Source: Paraburkholderia guartelaensis (lineage in GTDB: Bacteria; Pseudomonadota; Gammaproteobacteria; Burkholderiales; Burkholderiaceae). From it: a stretch of 64,000 nucleotides of DNA. The DNA lies in assembly GCF_004353905.1 (NCBI RefSeq), contig NZ_SMOD01000036.1, forward strand, positions 1 through 64,000, written 5' to 3'. How positions within the stretch are numbered: the first letter of the stretch is position 1; every line of letters begins with the position of its first letter. Below the pieces are notes generated by a model that saw only the letters and a list, made by a program, of their open reading frames with translations, was not told the DNA's origin and searched no databases. The translations under genes and the position numbers were made by a program. Below are positions 1 through 8,988 of the stretch, one piece after another.

Positions 1-192
1 GCGGCGTTCGGCGCGCTCGCGGGCGGGGCGGGCGCGGCGCAGGTGGTGGCCGGCCTGAGTGCGGAAACCGCGGTGTCGACGGCGCTCCTGCTCACGGCGG
101 CCGGGCTGGCCTGGTTCGTGAAAACCGATCCGGCGCATGCGGGCGTGCGCCACACTGCGCCGGCGCGGATGAACGAATCGGAATCGCGCTGA
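1..192 (+). CDS. C-terminal end of a membrane transporter (MFS-like), truncated by window edge
   Basis: The first 63 codons are open in frame 1 and end in TGA. They encode small hydrophobic residues, then a likely last transmembrane helix rich in Ala/Leu (about residues 22-40 of the fragment) and a short polar tail with Lys, Asp, His and Arg. This resembles the final helix and cytoplasmic tail of a major facilitator superfamily transporter, but no diagnostic motif lies in the fragment. Family assignment is a guess; that it is a real coding end is better supported. Confidence 0.4.
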   Translation, partial: AAFGALAGGAGAAQVVAGLSAETAVSTALLLTAAGLAWFVKTDPAHAGVRHTAPARMNESESR

Positions 193-216
193 TGCAATCG
201 CGAACCGGCGTGCCAA

Positions 217-486
217 TTACAGCGACGCCTCCTGGATCGCGCCGGAGTCGATTGCGCGCACGATCAAGCCGTCGTTCTGCGCCTTGCGGATGGCGTGAGC
301 GATCAGCTGGTCGGGCTCTTCGAGCTCTGCCTTGAGCGCGCCGATGATCCCGCTGGCGTCGAGGATCACCAGCGTCTTCGCGGTAGCCGCGTAGCTGATG
401 AACACGCGCCGCGTGCCGTCTTCCGCAAGACTCGCGCAGAACTGCTCGGTCTTGCCTGCCACGTTGAAGTCGAAGTTCTGTATCAA
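217..486 (-). CDS. small conserved-looking hypothetical protein
   Basis: An 89-residue soluble protein that I do not recognise. It is acidic to neutral with an alternating beta/alpha look (a FDFNVAGK strand start, a VFISY strand, then helices) and no signal peptide or membrane segment. I place the start at a TTG because a GAGGGAG ribosome-binding sequence lies 6-7 bases before it; a GTG at 549 in the same frame would add 21 Pro/Arg-rich residues without such a site. It lies just downstream of the DoxX gene on the same strand and is probably co-transcribed with it. Function unknown. Confidence 0.6.
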   Translation of the reverse strand: MIQNFDFNVAGKTEQFCASLAEDGTRRVFISYAATAKTLVILDASGIIGALKAELEEPDQLIAHAIRKAQNDGLIVRAIDSGAIQEASL

Positions 487-558
487 GGCCTGCTCCCTCT
501 TCACCCGGTCGCCCGGTGGTTGTGAATCGACACTCGCGCCTCGCCCCACGCGAAGACG

Positions 559-993
559 TCAGCCTCGCAGGCCGCCGCCGCGCGGTGCGCGCAAGCCATC
601 AATGGAAGCACGTCCCGCGCCCGTCACGGTCAGCAGCAGGAAACCGCCCGCGATCGCGACGTTCTTCCAGAAATGAATGACCGCGTCCTGTTGCGCCGCA
701 GCTTGGGTCATGTTCCAGAAGTCATGGCCGAGTATCGCCGTGACGATAGCGTACACGGCCAGCAGGAACGCAACCGCGCGCGTGCGCACGCCCAGCACGA
801 TCGCAATGCCGCCGAGCAGTTCGACGGCGGTCGCCACGATCGCGCCATACGAGGCATACGGCACACCCTTCGAGTGCAGGTAGCCGACGAACCCCGCGTA
901 TCCCAGCAGCTTCATGGCACCGCCCCAGAGAAAAAGAATGGCGAGCGCGATGCGAGCGATGAAGATGATGAAGGAATCGGCGGGACGGGTCAT
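559..993 (-). CDS. DoxX family membrane protein
   Basis: A 144-residue integral membrane protein of the DoxX/DoxD family, with four predicted transmembrane helices (about residues 7-25, 48-66, 70-88 and 108-124). The first helix ends in the family-typical G-G-A-x-K-L segment, and a G-V-P motif follows. DoxX proteins are quinone- or thiol-linked inner membrane proteins whose exact role is mostly unknown. The length is normal for the family. It is followed after a short gap by a small hypothetical gene on the same strand and preceded by a 53-residue membrane protein gene, so the three may form a transcription unit. Confidence 0.85.
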   Translation of the reverse strand: MTRPADSFIIFIARIALAILFLWGGAMKLLGYAGFVGYLHSKGVPYASYGAIVATAVELLGGIAIVLGVRTRAVAFLLAVYAIVTAILGHDFWNMTQAAAQQDAVIHFWKNVAIAGGFLLLTVTGAGRASIDGLRAPRGGGLRG

Positions 994-1227
994 GGAGGGC
1001 TCCGGTATGCAATATCGGAATGACCGTGTGGCGCACGCTCAGTTCCCTCGATGTTGGATGGCAGTGGCGGATGAGGCGGCACGCAGAAGGGCGCGCCATG
1101 CGCCGGAGCGAAACAAACTAATTCGGGAATTGATTCGGAATGCTATGGAATTTGCCTGATGCGCCGTGGCGCGATTCGTTCGCGATGCCCCCGAGCAATT
1201 GCGCAAACCGACGCGGTGCTGGCACGC

Positions 1228-1389
1228 TCAATGCTTGTGATGCATGCCGTGCGGCCGATGCGCGTCGAGCCAGCGAGTCAGGCGCGCCTCGAGCGTGCCT
1301 CTGCTGCGGCGCGACACGGCCCACATGGCCGCGCACACCAGCAACATGACGCCTGGTCCGAGCAGATAAGCAGCAACGGTTTCCCTCAT
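1228..1389 (-). CDS. 53-residue single-pass membrane protein
   Basis: A short ORF starting with ATG after a clear AGGAGA ribosome-binding sequence 5 bases upstream. It encodes an N-terminal hydrophobic helix (residues 5-26, rich in Leu, Val, Ala and Met) followed by a basic Arg-rich stretch and a His-rich tail ending H-G-M-H-H-K-H. This is the layout of a small inner membrane protein with a cytoplasmic basic tail; the terminal His cluster could bind metal, but that is only a thought. It is divergent from the XRE regulator gene and points toward the DoxX gene. Too small for family recognition. Confidence 0.6.
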   Translation of the reverse strand: MRETVAAYLLGPGVMLLVCAAMWAVSRRSRGTLEARLTRWLDAHRPHGMHHKH

Positions 1390-1585
1390 GGCAGTCTCCT
1401 CTGCGCGACGCCACAGTCCGTGAGAATTTTTATTCTAGGCGATAGCGCGGCACACGGTAAACGTCGTCCACGAATGCTGCGGGGGCGTAAACCCGAGGTT
1501 TTCATATATCCGTTGCTGGGTCGGCCGCTGCTTCTTTACCTCAGACGTAATCGCTCCGGCCACGCATTTCGCTAGAATCGGCGGC

Positions 1586-2416
1586 ATGAACACGCTCGCC
1601 TCCATCCTCCCTGCCGCGCCGTCCGGCGCCGCACGCCTCAGCATCGGCGAAATGCTGCGCGACTGGCGCACGCGCCGGCGCATGAGCCAGTTGCTGCTCG
1701 CAACCGAAGCCGAGATTTCGACGCGCCATCTGAGCTTCGTCGAATCGGGCCGCGCGCTGCCGAGCCGCGAGATGGTCATGCATCTGGCCGAGCAGCTCGA
1801 TGTGCCGCTGCGCGAGCGCAACGCGCTGCTCGTGGCCGCGGGCTATGCGCCGCTCTATCGCGAACGAGCGCTCGACGACCCGCAGCTCGCCGCCGCGCGC
1901 GAGGCTGTCGATCTCGTGCTGCGCGGCCACGAGCCGTATCCGGCCGTGGCCGTGGACCGCCACTGGAATATCGTCGCCACGAACGGCGCACTCGCGCCGC
2001 TCATCGGCGATGCTTCGCCCGCGCTGCTCGCCGCGCCGATCAATGCGCTGAGGCTTTCGCTGCATCCCGAGGGCATGGCGCCGCGCATCGTCAACTGGCA
2101 CGCGTGGCGCGCGCATCTGCTCACGCGCCTGCAACGCCAGATCGATGCGAGCGCCGACCCCGTGCTCGCCGCGCTGCACGAGGAACTCGCGGCGTATCCC
2201 ACGCCGCCTGGCGTTGCGAACGTGAGCGCCGAGCCGATCGCCAATCACATTGCCGTTCCGCTGCGCGTGCGCACCGTGCTTGGCGAACTGGCGTTCTACA
2301 GCACGACTACCGTGTTCGGCACACCGGTCGACATAACGCTATCCGAACTGGCAATCGAAGCGTTCTTTCCCGCCGATCCGCAAACCGCCCAGGCATTGCG
2401 CGACCACGCGCCTTGA
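1586..2416 (+). CDS. XRE-family transcriptional regulator with MmyB-like ligand domain
   Basis: A 276-residue DNA-binding protein. Residues 18-75 form an XRE helix-turn-helix (L-R-D-W-R-x-R-R-x-M-S-Q, then the recognition part I-S-T-R-H-L-S-F-V-E-S-G-R). The rest (about 105-270) matches the PAS-like MmyB domain (V-D-R-H-W-N-I-V-A-T-N; F-Y-S-T-T-T-V-F-G-T-P; final F-F-P-A-D). Such proteins are often local repressors of neighbouring enzyme or redox genes. The divergent neighbour is the 53-residue membrane protein/DoxX unit, a plausible target. A TAGAAT hexamer lies only 8 bases before the ATG and no good Shine-Dalgarno is visible, so the transcript may be nearly leaderless. Confidence 0.85.
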   Translation: MNTLASILPAAPSGAARLSIGEMLRDWRTRRRMSQLLLATEAEISTRHLSFVESGRALPSREMVMHLAEQLDVPLRERNALLVAAGYAPLYRERALDDPQLAAAREAVDLVLRGHEPYPAVAVDRHWNIVATNGALAPLIGDASPALLAAPINALRLSLHPEGMAPRIVNWHAWRAHLLTRLQRQIDASADPVLAALHEELAAYPTPPGVANVSAEPIANHIAVPLRVRTVLGELAFYSTTTVFGTPVDITLSELAIEAFFPADPQTAQALRDHAP

Positions 2417-2908
2417 TGCCCGCAGGCGACCACGCAGAGTGCGCCGGAGAATATGTCGGGCCCGTGAAACGAGCTGGAATAGCCATTCCAGATTCATGCG
2501 CACACAACGATCGCGCAATTCAGCGTACTGCAATGTAATACGGCAGCGTAAATCTCAATCAATTACAAAAATAGTACGTCTTTTTGCTGTCAATTTACGC
2601 GTCAATTCCAGTTCGACGATGCTATCCGGAAAGCGCCGTGCTTCGCTCAACCGATAGATTCACCCATGAAATCATGGGTATTTCCTCTGTCCACGGAAAG
2701 CTTTAAAACACGAGTCGTTTTCAAACATATCCGCGCGGCAACGTGCGTTTTGCATATCTGACATTTCGCCATCTCCTCGACATAAATTTCAAAATGTCGT
2801 TATATCCAAATAAATACGTCGAAAGAGATTACATTCATCCTCTTTACTTCTTCTTGTTCCTACTTTTAAATACGGTTGTCCCTGACGCACACACAAGCTG
2901 GAGATGCC
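2417..2908. other. intergenic control region of the nar operon
   Basis: About 490 bases without a convincing gene. The region is clearly AT-richer than its surroundings from about 2520 on. It holds an inverted repeat with NarL-type heptamers (2661-2680) and a second dyad, CGACAT with ten intervening bases then ATGTCG (2778-2799). I looked for a canonical FNR/ANR box (TTGAT-N4-ATCAA) and did not see one. The region most likely contains the narG promoter and nitrate- and oxygen-responsive operators. Confidence 0.6.
2661..2680 (+). promoter_or_regulatory. inverted repeat with NarL-type heptamers upstream of narG
   Basis: ACCCATGA and TCATGGGT form a perfect 8+8 dyad separated by AA. Read as NarL heptamers (consensus TACYYMT), the right arm ATGGGTA is a perfect reverse-complement match and the left arm CACCCAT matches 6 of 7. 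The spacing between heptamers is 6 bases rather than the classical 2, so this is a candidate only. It lies about 230 bases before the narG start. Confidence 0.4.
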
Positions 2909-5900
2909 ATGAGCCATTTTCTGGATCGTCTGCGTTACTTCACGGCGGCACGAACACAATTCGCGGACGGTCACGGCGCCGTCACAGACGAAGACCGAAA
3001 ATGGGAGGAGGCGTACCGTACACGCTGGCAGCACGACAAAATCGTGCGCTCCACACACGGCGTGAATTGCACGGGCTCATGCTCGTGGAAGATCTATGTG
3101 AAGGGCGGCATTGTCGCGTGGGAAACGCAGCAAACCGACTACCCGCGCACGCGTCCTGACATGCCCAACCACGAACCGCGCGGCTGCTCGCGCGGTGCAT
3201 CGTATTCGTGGTATCTCTACAGCGCCAATCGCCTCAAGTATCCGCTCGTGCGCAGCGCGCTCGTGAAGCTATGGCGCGAAAAGCGCCGCACGCTCGACCC
3301 CGTTGCCGCGTGGGCCGCCATTGTCGACGACGATGCCGCGCGCAAAAGTTATCAAACGCGGCGCGGTCTTGGCGGCTTCGTGCGGGCAGACTGGAGTGAA
3401 GTGCTCGAAATCGCGGCCGCAGCGAACGTGCACACCATCAAGCGCCACGGCCCCGACCGCGTGATCGGCTTCTCGCCCATTCCCGCGATGTCGATGGTGT
3501 CGTACGCGGCCGGCTCGCGCTATCTCTCGCTCATCGGCGGCGTGTGCCTTTCGTTCTACGACTGGTATTGCGACCTGCCGCCCGCGTCGCCGCAAACCTG
3601 GGGCGAGCAGACCGACGTGCCCGAGTCCGCCGACTGGTACAACTCGTCGTTCATCGTGATGTGGGGGTCGAACGTCCCGCAAACGCGTACGCCCGACGCG
3701 CACTTCATGGTGGAAGCACGCTATCGCGGCGCAAAGATCGTGTCGATCTTCCCCGACTACGCCGAAGGCGCGAAGTTCGGTGACATCTGGCTGCATCCCA
3801 AGCAAGGCACCGACGCGGCGCTCGCGCTCGCCATGGGCCACGTGATCCTCAAGGAGTATCACCTCGCCGGCAAGAGCGCCTATTTCGCCGACTATTGCAG
3901 CCGTTTCACCGACATGTCCTGCCTCGTCACGCTAGTCCAGCGCGACGGCCAGTACGTGCCCGACCGCTATCTGCGTGCGTCCGACTTCGACGGCGCGCTC
4001 GCGCAGGACAACAACCCGGAATGGAAGACCGTGGTGATCGACAGCGCGACCCACGAGTTCGCGGTGCCGCTCGGCTCGGTGGGCTTTCGCTGGGGCCAGC
4101 AGGAAGGCGCCGATCGCGGCAAGTGGAACCTGCGCGAAGAAGGCGTCAATGGCGCGCCGCTCAAGCCCGCGCTCTCGCTCGTGGAAAAGCACGACGACGT
4201 GGTGGACGTGCTGTTCCCCTACTTCGGCAACGTCGCGCATCCGCACTTCCCGCACACCTCGCACGGACCGGTGTTGAGCCGGCGCATTGGCGTGCGGCGC
4301 GTGGCGACGCCCGCCGGCGAGCGGCTCGTCGCCACCGTCTACGATCTCTTCGTGGCGAACTACGGGCTCGACCAGGGCCTGGGCGGCAAGGATCTCGCGC
4401 ACAGCTACGACGACGACGTGCCCTACACGCCCGCGTGGCAGGAAGCGATCACGGGCGTGAAGCGCGCGGACGTCATCAACGTCGCGCGCCAGTTCGCCGA
4501 GAACGCCGACAAGACCGAAGGCCGTTCGATGGTGATCATCGGTGCGGGCATCAATCACTGGTTCCACATGGACATGGCGTATCGCGCCATCATCAACATG
4601 CTCGTGATGTGCGGCTGCGTCGGCAAGTCCGGTGGCGGCTGGTCGCATTACGTGGGCCAGGAAAAATTGCGCCCGCAAACGGGCTGGACCGCGCTCGCAT
4701 TCGCGCTCGACTGGAACCGGCCGCCGCGCCAGATGAACGCCACCTCGTTCTTCTACGCGCACACCGACCAGTGGCGCTACGATCCGATGAATCCCACCGA
4801 CCTGCTTTCGCCGCTCGCGAACAAGGCCGACTACCACGGCGCACCGATCGACTACAACGTGCGCGCCGAGCGCATGGGCTGGCTGCCTTCGGCTCCGCAA
4901 CTCACGAGCAATCCGCTGGAGCTTGGCCGCTCGCTCGAAAGCCCCGCGAAGGCCGGCGCCGAAGTCGTGCGCCGCCTGAAAGACGGCAGCCTCAAGCTCG
5001 CCTGCGAGGACCCCGACAACCCCGCCGTGTTCCCGCGTAACCTGTTCGTGTGGCGCTCGAACCTGCTCGGCTCGTCGGGCAAGGGGCACGAGTACTTCCT
5101 CAAGCATCTGCTTGGCACAACGAACGGTGTGCAAGGCGAGGAAGTGGTGAAGGACGGCGTGCCGCGTCCCGAAGAAGTCGTCTGGCATGAGGAAGCGCCC
5201 AAGGGCAAGCTCGATCTGCTCTGCACGCTGGACTTCCGCATGTCCACCACCTGCATGTACTCGGACATCGTGCTGCCCACGGCCACGTGGTACGAGAAGG
5301 ACGACATGAACACGTCGGACATGCATCCGTTCATTCACCCGCTTTCCGCTGCTGTAGACCCCGCATGGCAGGCGCGCAGCGACTGGGAAATCTTCAAGGC
5401 GATCGCGAAGCGCTTTTCCGAATTGAGCGTGGGCCATCTCGGCGTGGAGCGCGACGTGGCGCTCGCGCCCATTGCGCACGACGCCGCGGGCGAACTGGCC
5501 CAGCCCTTCGGCGTGGACGACTGGAAGCGCGGCGAATGCGAACCGGTTCCGGGCAAGACCATGCCGGGCGTGGTTACTGTCGAGCGCAATTACCCCGAGA
5601 CGTATCACCGCTTCACTTCGCTCGGGCCGCTCATGGACAAGCTCGGCAACGGCGGCAAGGGCATTAGCTGGAATACAGAAGATGAAGTCCACGAGCTCGG
5701 CGCGCTGAACTACCGCGACCAGTCCGAGGACGCCGGCGACGCGAAGGGCCGCCCGCGCATCGAGACCGCGCTCGACGCCGCGGAGACGATTCTCTCGCTC
5801 GCGCCCGAAACCAACGGTGCAGTCGCCAAGAAGGCGTGGGAAGCGCTTTCGAAGTTCACGGGCATCGAGCACGCGCATCTCGCCGAAGCCCGCGCCGACG

Positions 5901-6712
5901 AGAAGATCCGCTTCCGCGATATCCAGGCACAGCCGCGCAAGATCATTTCGTCGCCGACGTGGAGCGGCATCGAGTCGGAGCACGTGTCGTACAACGCGGG
6001 TTATACGAACGTGCACGAGCTGATTCCCTGGCGCACGCTGAGCGGCCGCCAGCAGCTGTACCAGGACCACGCGTGGATGCGCGCGTTCGGCGAGGCGCTG
6101 TGCGTGTACAAGCCGCCTATCGACACGGGCAGCTACGAAAAGATGGCCGGCTCGCGCTCGAACGGCAACCCCGAGCTGGCGCTGAATTTCATCACCCCGC
6201 ACCAGAAGTGGGGCATACACAGCACCTACACCGACAACCTGCTGATGCTCACGCTCTCGCGCGGCGGCCCGATCGTGTGGATTTCGGAGAAAGACGCGGC
6301 GCAGATCGGCGTGGTCGACAACGACTGGATCGAGTGCTTCAACGCGAACGGCGCACTCTGCGCGCGCGCCGTGGTGAGCCAGCGTATTCCGCGCGGCATG
6401 GTGATGATGTACCACGCGCAGGAAAAGATCGTGAATACGCCGGGGTCCGAAATAACGGGCACACGCGGCGGCATTCACAACTCGGTGACGCGCATTTCAC
6501 TCAAGCCCACGCACATGATCGGCGGCTATGCGCAACTCGCTTACGGCTTCAACTACTACGGCACGGTAGGCTCGAATCGCGATGAATTCCTCATCGTGCG
6601 CAAGATGAAGAACGTCGACTGGCTCGACGCCGAGGAAACACCCGTTGGTCCCTTGCCTGCCGCCGTCGAAGCGGCTGTGAAACCGGCCGTCCGCGAAGGA
6701 GAAAGCTCATGA
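2909..6712 (+). CDS. narG: respiratory nitrate reductase alpha subunit
   Basis: Molybdenum bis-MGD catalytic subunit of the membrane-bound quinol:nitrate oxidoreductase, reducing nitrate to nitrite at the cytoplasmic face. The 1267 residues are close to E. coli NarG, and long blocks are the same as I remember them. The FS0 cluster ligands His50, Cys54, Cys58 and Cys93 are all present (HGVNCTGSC, then RGC). The start chosen is the ATG preceded by GGAG; an in-frame TTG 33 bases upstream lacks support. The family-typical MSxFLDR N-terminus fits. It opens a narGHJI-ppiC-narK operon and overlaps narH by four bases (ATGA). Confidence 0.98.
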   Translation: MSHFLDRLRYFTAARTQFADGHGAVTDEDRKWEEAYRTRWQHDKIVRSTHGVNCTGSCSWKIYVKGGIVAWETQQTDYPRTRPDMPNHEPRGCSRGASYSWYLYSANRLKYPLVRSALVKLWREKRRTLDPVAAWAAIVDDDAARKSYQTRRGLGGFVRADWSEVLEIAAAANVHTIKRHGPDRVIGFSPIPAMSMVSYAAGSRYLSLIGGVCLSFYDWYCDLPPASPQTWGEQTDVPESADWYNSSFIVMWGSNVPQTRTPDAHFMVEARYRGAKIVSIFPDYAEGAKFGDIWLHPKQGTDAALALAMGHVILKEYHLAGKSAYFADYCSRFTDMSCLVTLVQRDGQYVPDRYLRASDFDGALAQDNNPEWKTVVIDSATHEFAVPLGSVGFRWGQQEGADRGKWNLREEGVNGAPLKPALSLVEKHDDVVDVLFPYFGNVAHPHFPHTSHGPVLSRRIGVRRVATPAGERLVATVYDLFVANYGLDQGLGGKDLAHSYDDDVPYTPAWQEAITGVKRADVINVARQFAENADKTEGRSMVIIGAGINHWFHMDMAYRAIINMLVMCGCVGKSGGGWSHYVGQEKLRPQTGWTALAFALDWNRPPRQMNATSFFYAHTDQWRYDPMNPTDLLSPLANKADYHGAPIDYNVRAERMGWLPSAPQLTSNPLELGRSLESPAKAGAEVVRRLKDGSLKLACEDPDNPAVFPRNLFVWRSNLLGSSGKGHEYFLKHLLGTTNGVQGEEVVKDGVPRPEEVVWHEEAPKGKLDLLCTLDFRMSTTCMYSDIVLPTATWYEKDDMNTSDMHPFIHPLSAAVDPAWQARSDWEIFKAIAKRFSELSVGHLGVERDVALAPIAHDAAGELAQPFGVDDWKRGECEPVPGKTMPGVVTVERNYPETYHRFTSLGPLMDKLGNGGKGISWNTEDEVHELGALNYRDQSEDAGDAKGRPRIETALDAAETILSLAPETNGAVAKKAWEALSKFTGIEHAHLAEARADEKIRFRDIQAQPRKIISSPTWSGIESEHVSYNAGYTNVHELIPWRTLSGRQQLYQDHAWMRAFGEALCVYKPPIDTGSYEKMAGSRSNGNPELALNFITPHQKWGIHSTYTDNLLMLTLSRGGPIVWISEKDAAQIGVVDNDWIECFNANGALCARAVVSQRIPRGMVMMYHAQEKIVNTPGSEITGTRGGIHNSVTRISLKPTHMIGGYAQLAYGFNYYGTVGSNRDEFLIVRKMKNVDWLDAEETPVGPLPAAVEAAVKPAVREGESS

Positions 6713-8232
6713 AAGTGCGTGCGCAGATCGCGATGGTGCTGAACCTCGACAAGTGCATTGGCTGCCATACGTGTTCGGTCACCTGCAAGAACGTCTGGAC
6801 GAGCCGCGAGGGGATGGAATACGCGTGGTTCAACAACGTCGAGACGAAGCCAGGCATCGGCTACCCGAAGGAATGGGAAAACCAGGAGCGCTGGCGCGGG
6901 GGCTGGGTGCGCAAGGCCGATGGCCAGATCGAGCCGCGTCTGGGCGGCAAGTGGCGCTTGCTTGCGCAAATCTTCGCGAATCCACATCTGCCGGAAATCG
7001 ACGACTACTACGAGCCCTTCACGTTCGACTACGCGCATCTGCAGGAAGCGGGCAATACGAAGGCCACGCCCGTTGCGCGGCCGCGCTCGCTCGTGAGCGG
7101 CGAGCGCATGGAGAAGATCGAGTGGGGCCCGAACTGGGAAGAGATTCTCGGCGGCGAGTTCGAGAAGCGTTCGAAGGACTATAACTTCGAGAACGTGCAG
7201 AAGGAAATCTACGGCCAGTTCGAGAACACCTTCATGATGTATCTGCCGCGCCTGTGCGAGCACTGCCTGAATCCGGCATGCGTGGCGGCGTGCCCTTCCG
7301 GGTCGATCTACAAGCGCGAGGAAGACGGCATCGTCCTGATCGATCAGGACAAGTGCCGCGGCTGGCGCATGTGCGTTTCGGGCTGCCCGTACAAGAAGAT
7401 CTACTTCAACTGGAAGAGCGGTAAGGCCGAGAAGTGCATCTTCTGCTATCCGCGTATCGAAGTCGGTCAGCCCACTGTGTGCTCGGAAACCTGCGTGGGA
7501 CGCATCCGCTACCTCGGCGTGCTGCTCTACGACGCCGATCGCATTCAAGAGGCCGCGAGCGTCGCCGACGAAAAGGATCTCTACCAGGCGCAGCTCGACG
7601 TATTCCTCGACCCGTTCGATCCCGCCGTGATCGAGCAGGCCGCGCGCGACGGCGTTCCGCAGGCGTGGATCGACGGCGCGCAGCGCTCGCCCGTCTACAA
7701 GATGGCGATCGACTGGCGCATTGCCTTCCCGCTGCACCCCGAGTACCGCACGCTGCCGATGGTCTGGTACGTGCCGCCGCTCTCGCCCATCAACGCGGCC
7801 GCCAATAGCGGCGAACTCAGCATGAACGGCTGGCTGCCCGACGTGCACTCACTGCGCATTCCGCTGCGCTACCTCGCGAACCTCCTGACCGCCGGCGACG
7901 AAAAGCCGGTCCAGGTCGCGCTGGAACGTCTGCTCGCCATGCGCGCGTTCATGCGCGCGCGCCAGGTCGACCGCGTGGACGCCCCTCAGGTGCTCTCGCA
8001 AGTGGGGCTCTCGCTCGCACAGGTCGAGGAGATGTACCGTTATCTCGCGATCGCGAACTACGAAGACCGCTTCGTGATTCCCACCACGCACCGCGAGTAC
8101 GCGGAAAACGCCTTCGACCTGCGTTCTTCGTGCGGCTTCACGTTCGGCAATGGCTGCTCGGACGGCAAATCGGAGGCGAGCCTGTTCGCGCCAAAGAGTG
8201 GGCATCGCAAGATTCCCATTCAGGAGATCTGA
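6709..8232 (+). CDS. narH: respiratory nitrate reductase beta subunit
   Basis: Iron-sulfur electron-transfer subunit that passes electrons from NarI hemes to NarG. The 507 residues carry four ferredoxin-like cysteine groups: Cys16/19/22/26, Cys183/186/191/195, Cys216-Trp219-Cys222-Cys226 and Cys243/246/258/262. The tryptophan replacing one cysteine in the third group is the normal NarH signature for a 3Fe-4S cluster, so it is not a defect. Its start overlaps the narG stop, implying translational coupling and equal stoichiometry. Confidence 0.98.
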   Translation: MKVRAQIAMVLNLDKCIGCHTCSVTCKNVWTSREGMEYAWFNNVETKPGIGYPKEWENQERWRGGWVRKADGQIEPRLGGKWRLLAQIFANPHLPEIDDYYEPFTFDYAHLQEAGNTKATPVARPRSLVSGERMEKIEWGPNWEEILGGEFEKRSKDYNFENVQKEIYGQFENTFMMYLPRLCEHCLNPACVAACPSGSIYKREEDGIVLIDQDKCRGWRMCVSGCPYKKIYFNWKSGKAEKCIFCYPRIEVGQPTVCSETCVGRIRYLGVLLYDADRIQEAASVADEKDLYQAQLDVFLDPFDPAVIEQAARDGVPQAWIDGAQRSPVYKMAIDWRIAFPLHPEYRTLPMVWYVPPLSPINAAANSGELSMNGWLPDVHSLRIPLRYLANLLTAGDEKPVQVALERLLAMRAFMRARQVDRVDAPQVLSQVGLSLAQVEEMYRYLAIANYEDRFVIPTTHREYAENAFDLRSSCGFTFGNGCSDGKSEASLFAPKSGHRKIPIQEI

Positions 8233-8234
8233 TC

Positions 8235-8930
8235 ATGTTCGCGGCTCGTCCCCAGCCCATGACGTACCGGCTCGTTGCGTCGCTGCTCGAGTACCCCGAT
8301 GCGACGCTCATCGAGGCCGTGCATGAACTGCGCGCGATCGTGCGCAGCGAGCGCGCGTTCGGCACCGAGGCGCGCGAGAAACTCGAGCGCTTCCTCGACT
8401 ATCTCGGTTCGCGCGATCTGCTCGCGTTGCAGGAGAACTACGTCGCGTTGTTCGATCGCGGCCGCGCTACGTCGCTGCATCTGTTTGAGCACGTGCACGG
8501 CGAGTCTCGCGACCGCGGCCAGGCAATGATCGACCTCGTCCAGACCTATGAGAAGCACGGCATGCTGTTGCAGCCCGGCCAGTTGCCCGACTATCTGCCC
8601 GTGTTTCTCGAATACCTCTCGATTCTGGAGGCGAACGACGCGCGTGCGCTGCTGGGCGAGACTGTAGCGATCCTGCAATCGATTACGGAAGAGCTGAGCC
8701 GGCGCAATAGCCACTACGCGTATGTGATCGGCGCGCTGCTGCCGCTCGCGGGCGCGGGCGGCGCCGACCTGCCCGATGCCGCGCACGACGACGACGCGGG
8801 CAAGCCGCATGACAAGGAGCATCTGAGGGCGCTCGACGCGGCCTGGGCCGACGAACCTGTGCAATTCATGGGCGCGGAGCGCCCGGCCATCGCGCCCGTG
8901 GAGTTCCACCCGCGGCGAGCACCACGCTGA
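8235..8930 (+). CDS. narJ: nitrate reductase molybdenum cofactor assembly chaperone
   Basis: A 231-residue cytoplasmic chaperone of the NarJ/TorD all-helical family that binds apo-NarG for cofactor insertion and membrane docking with NarI. Family segments seen are the N-terminal L-L-E-Y-P-D, the central L-x-L-F-E-H-V-H-G-E-S-R-D-R-G-Q-A-M block (about 85-105) and L-P-D-Y-L-P-V-F-L-E-Y-L (about 118-130). The ATG follows the narH stop by two bases, with GGAG just inside narH. The acidic Asp/His-rich C-terminal tail is variable in the family. Confidence 0.95.
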   Translation: MFAARPQPMTYRLVASLLEYPDATLIEAVHELRAIVRSERAFGTEAREKLERFLDYLGSRDLLALQENYVALFDRGRATSLHLFEHVHGESRDRGQAMIDLVQTYEKHGMLLQPGQLPDYLPVFLEYLSILEANDARALLGETVAILQSITEELSRRNSHYAYVIGALLPLAGAGGADLPDAAHDDDAGKPHDKEHLRALDAAWADEPVQFMGAERPAIAPVEFHPRRAPR

Positions 8931-8988
8931 AGAGAACGCAACACGCCAGCTGAGCACGTTGTTCGAACACCGCAAGCAAGGAGCCGTC

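Noticed and set aside
3932..6478. 848-codon open frame antisense to narG
   Set aside because: Arg/His/Val-rich composition typical of a reverse frame in high-GC coding DNA; narG is certain.
7321..7400. Missing cysteine (Trp) in the third NarH cluster motif
   Set aside because: This is the normal NarH feature for its 3Fe-4S cluster, not a mutation.
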